DNA from: Candidatus Saccharimonadota bacterium
GTDB lineage: Bacteria > Patescibacteriota > Saccharimonadia > Saccharimonadales > Saccharimonadaceae
Length of the DNA stretch: 5,880 nucleotides
Direction of reading: 5' to 3'
Assembly (NCBI GenBank): GCA_900556355.1
Contig: UNSP01000018.1
Coordinates: 1 to 5,880 of the forward strand
Shown here one piece after another: positions 4,670 through 5,880 of this stretch. Below the pieces are notes generated by a model. The model made no database searches, was not told the DNA's origin, and saw only the letters and a program-made list of their open reading frames with translations. The position numbers were made by a program, and so were the translations under genes. Positions within the stretch are counted from its first letter, which is position 1. Every line of letters starts with the position of its first letter.

Positions 4670-5880
4670 CTAATTTTTAGCTAATTGCTCGCGAATCCAT
4701 CCGTCGATTGTGCCAGCGCCCATACACAGGACGAGCTTTCCAGAGTTCCTTGCTGCGGTTATTTCTTGCCATAAATTATCGTCTAATTCGGCAAAATGAA
4801 CTTTTTCTTTATCGATATTTTTAGCAAGTTGTTGTGGCGTCAAGGTTGGCAAATCTGGATTTTCCCTAGTTAAGTAAGTCGGCAGCCAGTAAATTTCATT
4901 GGCATCATGGAAAATATCATTAGTGTATTGACCAATTATTTCGTGCTGGCGAACGTTTTGGTGTGGCTGATAAACCAGGACTACATCGTTTGACAACTCC
5001 TTAGCCATCTGTAATGTTGCTTGAATTTCAACTGGGTGATGTCCATAGTCAGAGTACAGATTTTCGGAGAGCTTTTCAAAACGTCGTCCTGAGCCGGGGA
5101 AGGAGTTTATTGCTTGGTATATTTCTAACTCCTCCGCGTCCACCCCGATATTCTTCAAAGCTTCGATCACCAAAGTAGCGTTCTTTCGGTTGTGCTCGCC
5201 GGGCAGAGTGATGTTTTTGTTGGAATCGTGCAAGATTGTTAGATTTTTCTCATCAAATATGGCGGAATTTTCTTGCCACGCGATAATTTTTTTAGATTTT
5301 TTACCGAATTCACGGAAGGCATCTAAGTAAGATTCTTTTGTTGGATATGTGTCTGGATGGTCGTAATCAACAGATGTGATAAGGCTGATTTCTGGAGAAA
5401 AATGCAAAAAGTTGCGATCAAATTCATCACACTCGTATACGAAAAATTGGCTATTTTTATCAAACGTTCCGCTCGGTCCAAAGCTTAAAGTCGAACCCAC
5501 GGAATAACTGACAGGAATTTGCAATTGCTCCATTGTCCAGACTAGCAAGCTCGTTGTTGTGGTTTTTCCGTGAGTGCCAGCGATCGCGATAAGTTTCAGG
5601 TTTTTATCGGCGATTATTTGCGCCAATAACTCGTCGCGCTTGCTGGTTTTTATGCCTAATTTTCGCGCCAAGACTAATTCTGGGTGATTTTCCGGTAAAG
5701 CAGCGGTGTAAATAAACCAGTCAAATGGTGATTTATCGTGTTCTGATTGCAGGAACGCGCCAGATTGGTCAAAAGAAATATGAATTCCAGCTGACTCTAA
5801 TTCGTTTGTGATTAGACTTGGTGATCTGTCGGAGCCGCAAACGTCATATCCAGCCTCTAAAGCAATCCTACTCAGTGGTC
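4670..5880 (-). CDS. murC: UDP-N-acetylmuramate--L-alanine ligase MurC, N-terminus outside window
   Basis: MurC adds L-alanine to UDP-MurNAc using ATP, the first step of peptide-stem assembly in peptidoglycan synthesis, in the cytoplasm. About 402 residues are visible, with the first complete codon at 5878. The frame has no stop up to the window edge and already begins inside the Rossmann domain (PLSRIALEAGY, then VCGSDRS and IYTAALPENHPEL), so only about 10-15 N-terminal residues are missing. The central ATPase domain has the P-loop GTHGKTTTT (visible residues 101-109), and YECDEFDRNFLHFSPE and DYDHPDTYPT follow. The C-terminal domain has YSDYGHHPVEI, the MurC hallmark, and ends CMGAGTIDGWI. 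The HHPVEI and DHPDTY context favours MurC over Mpl. A TTG at 5671 is an internal Leu codon, not the start. The total of about 415 residues is a little shorter than typical MurC (450-480). Its promoter lies beyond the window. Confidence 0.93.
   Translation of the reverse strand, partial: PLSRIALEAGYDVCGSDRSPSLITNELESAGIHISFDQSGAFLQSEHDKSPFDWFIYTAALPENHPELVLARKLGIKTSKRDELLAQIIADKNLKLIAIAGTHGKTTTTSLLVWTMEQLQIPVSYSVGSTLSFGPSGTFDKNSQFFVYECDEFDRNFLHFSPEISLITSVDYDHPDTYPTKESYLDAFREFGKKSKKIIAWQENSAIFDEKNLTILHDSNKNITLPGEHNRKNATLVIEALKNIGVDAEELEIYQAINSFPGSGRRFEKLSENLYSDYGHHPVEIQATLQMAKELSNDVVLVYQPHQNVRQHEIIGQYTNDIFHDANEIYWLPTYLTRENPDLPTLTPQQLAKNIDKEKVHFAELDDNLWQEITAARNSGKLVLCMGAGTIDGWIREQLAKN

Noticed and set aside
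4655..4681. Short palindromic sequences at the MazG/MurC junction (GATGATC repeats, GCTAA-TTT-TTAGC)
   Set aside because: Stems are only 5 bp and no U-tract follows. They are not convincing as a terminator or repeat element.
5669..5671. TTG as the start of the murC gene
   Set aside because: The frame continues upstream with clear MurC N-terminal domain sequence to the window edge, so this is an internal Leu codon.
1..5880. Mobile element, CRISPR array, tRNA or rRNA, or a defence system
   Set aside because: No transposase or integrase reading frame, spaced direct repeats, cloverleaf sequence or rRNA-like stretch was seen. The MazG-like gene alone does not make a defence system.

Overview
The window is a densely coding stretch with eight recognisable genes, two of them cut by the window edges. 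The probable source is a small-genome bacterium with a cell wall. The best guess is a Saccharibacterium (TM7, Candidate Phyla Radiation). The grounds are a surface protein with an actinobacterial-style LAETG sorting signal, convergent genes only 3 bp apart, several promoter-proximal genes that look leaderless, and a minimal set of housekeeping genes. This is inference. A low-GC Gram-positive bacterium cannot be excluded from the window alone. TGA is used as a stop (end of the MazG gene), so the TGA=Gly code of SR1/Gracilibacteria is unlikely.

Left part (1-1153): the C-terminal 363 residues of a large secreted protein with six Asp-box (BNR) repeats alternating with S-x-D-G-S-type strands, which suggests a beta-propeller. 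A low-complexity linker and an LAETG cell-wall sorting signal follow. A stem-loop follows the gene.

Middle-left (1183-2729): two consecutive plus-strand transcription units. The first starts at a near-consensus sigma70-type promoter and carries a small one-helix membrane protein (DUF948/YtxG-like) and a YtxH-family protein. The second starts at a promoter placed almost at its own start codon. It encodes a secreted, helix-rich protein of unknown function and, with an 8-bp overlap, a signal-anchor membrane protein of unknown function. The apparent terminator of the first unit straddles the second promoter, and its right arm and U-run lie inside the coding sequence of the secreted protein.

Middle-right (2733-4666): an MscS-type mechanosensitive channel on the minus strand, and a plus-strand pair of trmB (tRNA m7G46 methyltransferase) and a MazG-like nucleotide pyrophosphohydrolase. 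The channel and trmB diverge from a 24-bp gap in which the -10 elements of the two directions overlap.

Right part (4670-5880): most of murC (UDP-N-acetylmuramate--L-alanine ligase) on the minus strand. Only the first residues of its N-terminus lie beyond the window edge.

The genes form a cell-envelope neighbourhood (surface adhesin-like protein, envelope stress-type small proteins, channel, peptidoglycan precursor synthesis) with two RNA/nucleotide maintenance enzymes. No CRISPR array, tRNA, rRNA or mobile element was seen. The most interesting content is in the gene-expression signals: a terminator nested with a promoter and coding sequence, a shared divergent -10, and a split between leaderless first genes and Shine-Dalgarno-bearing leadered or internal genes.
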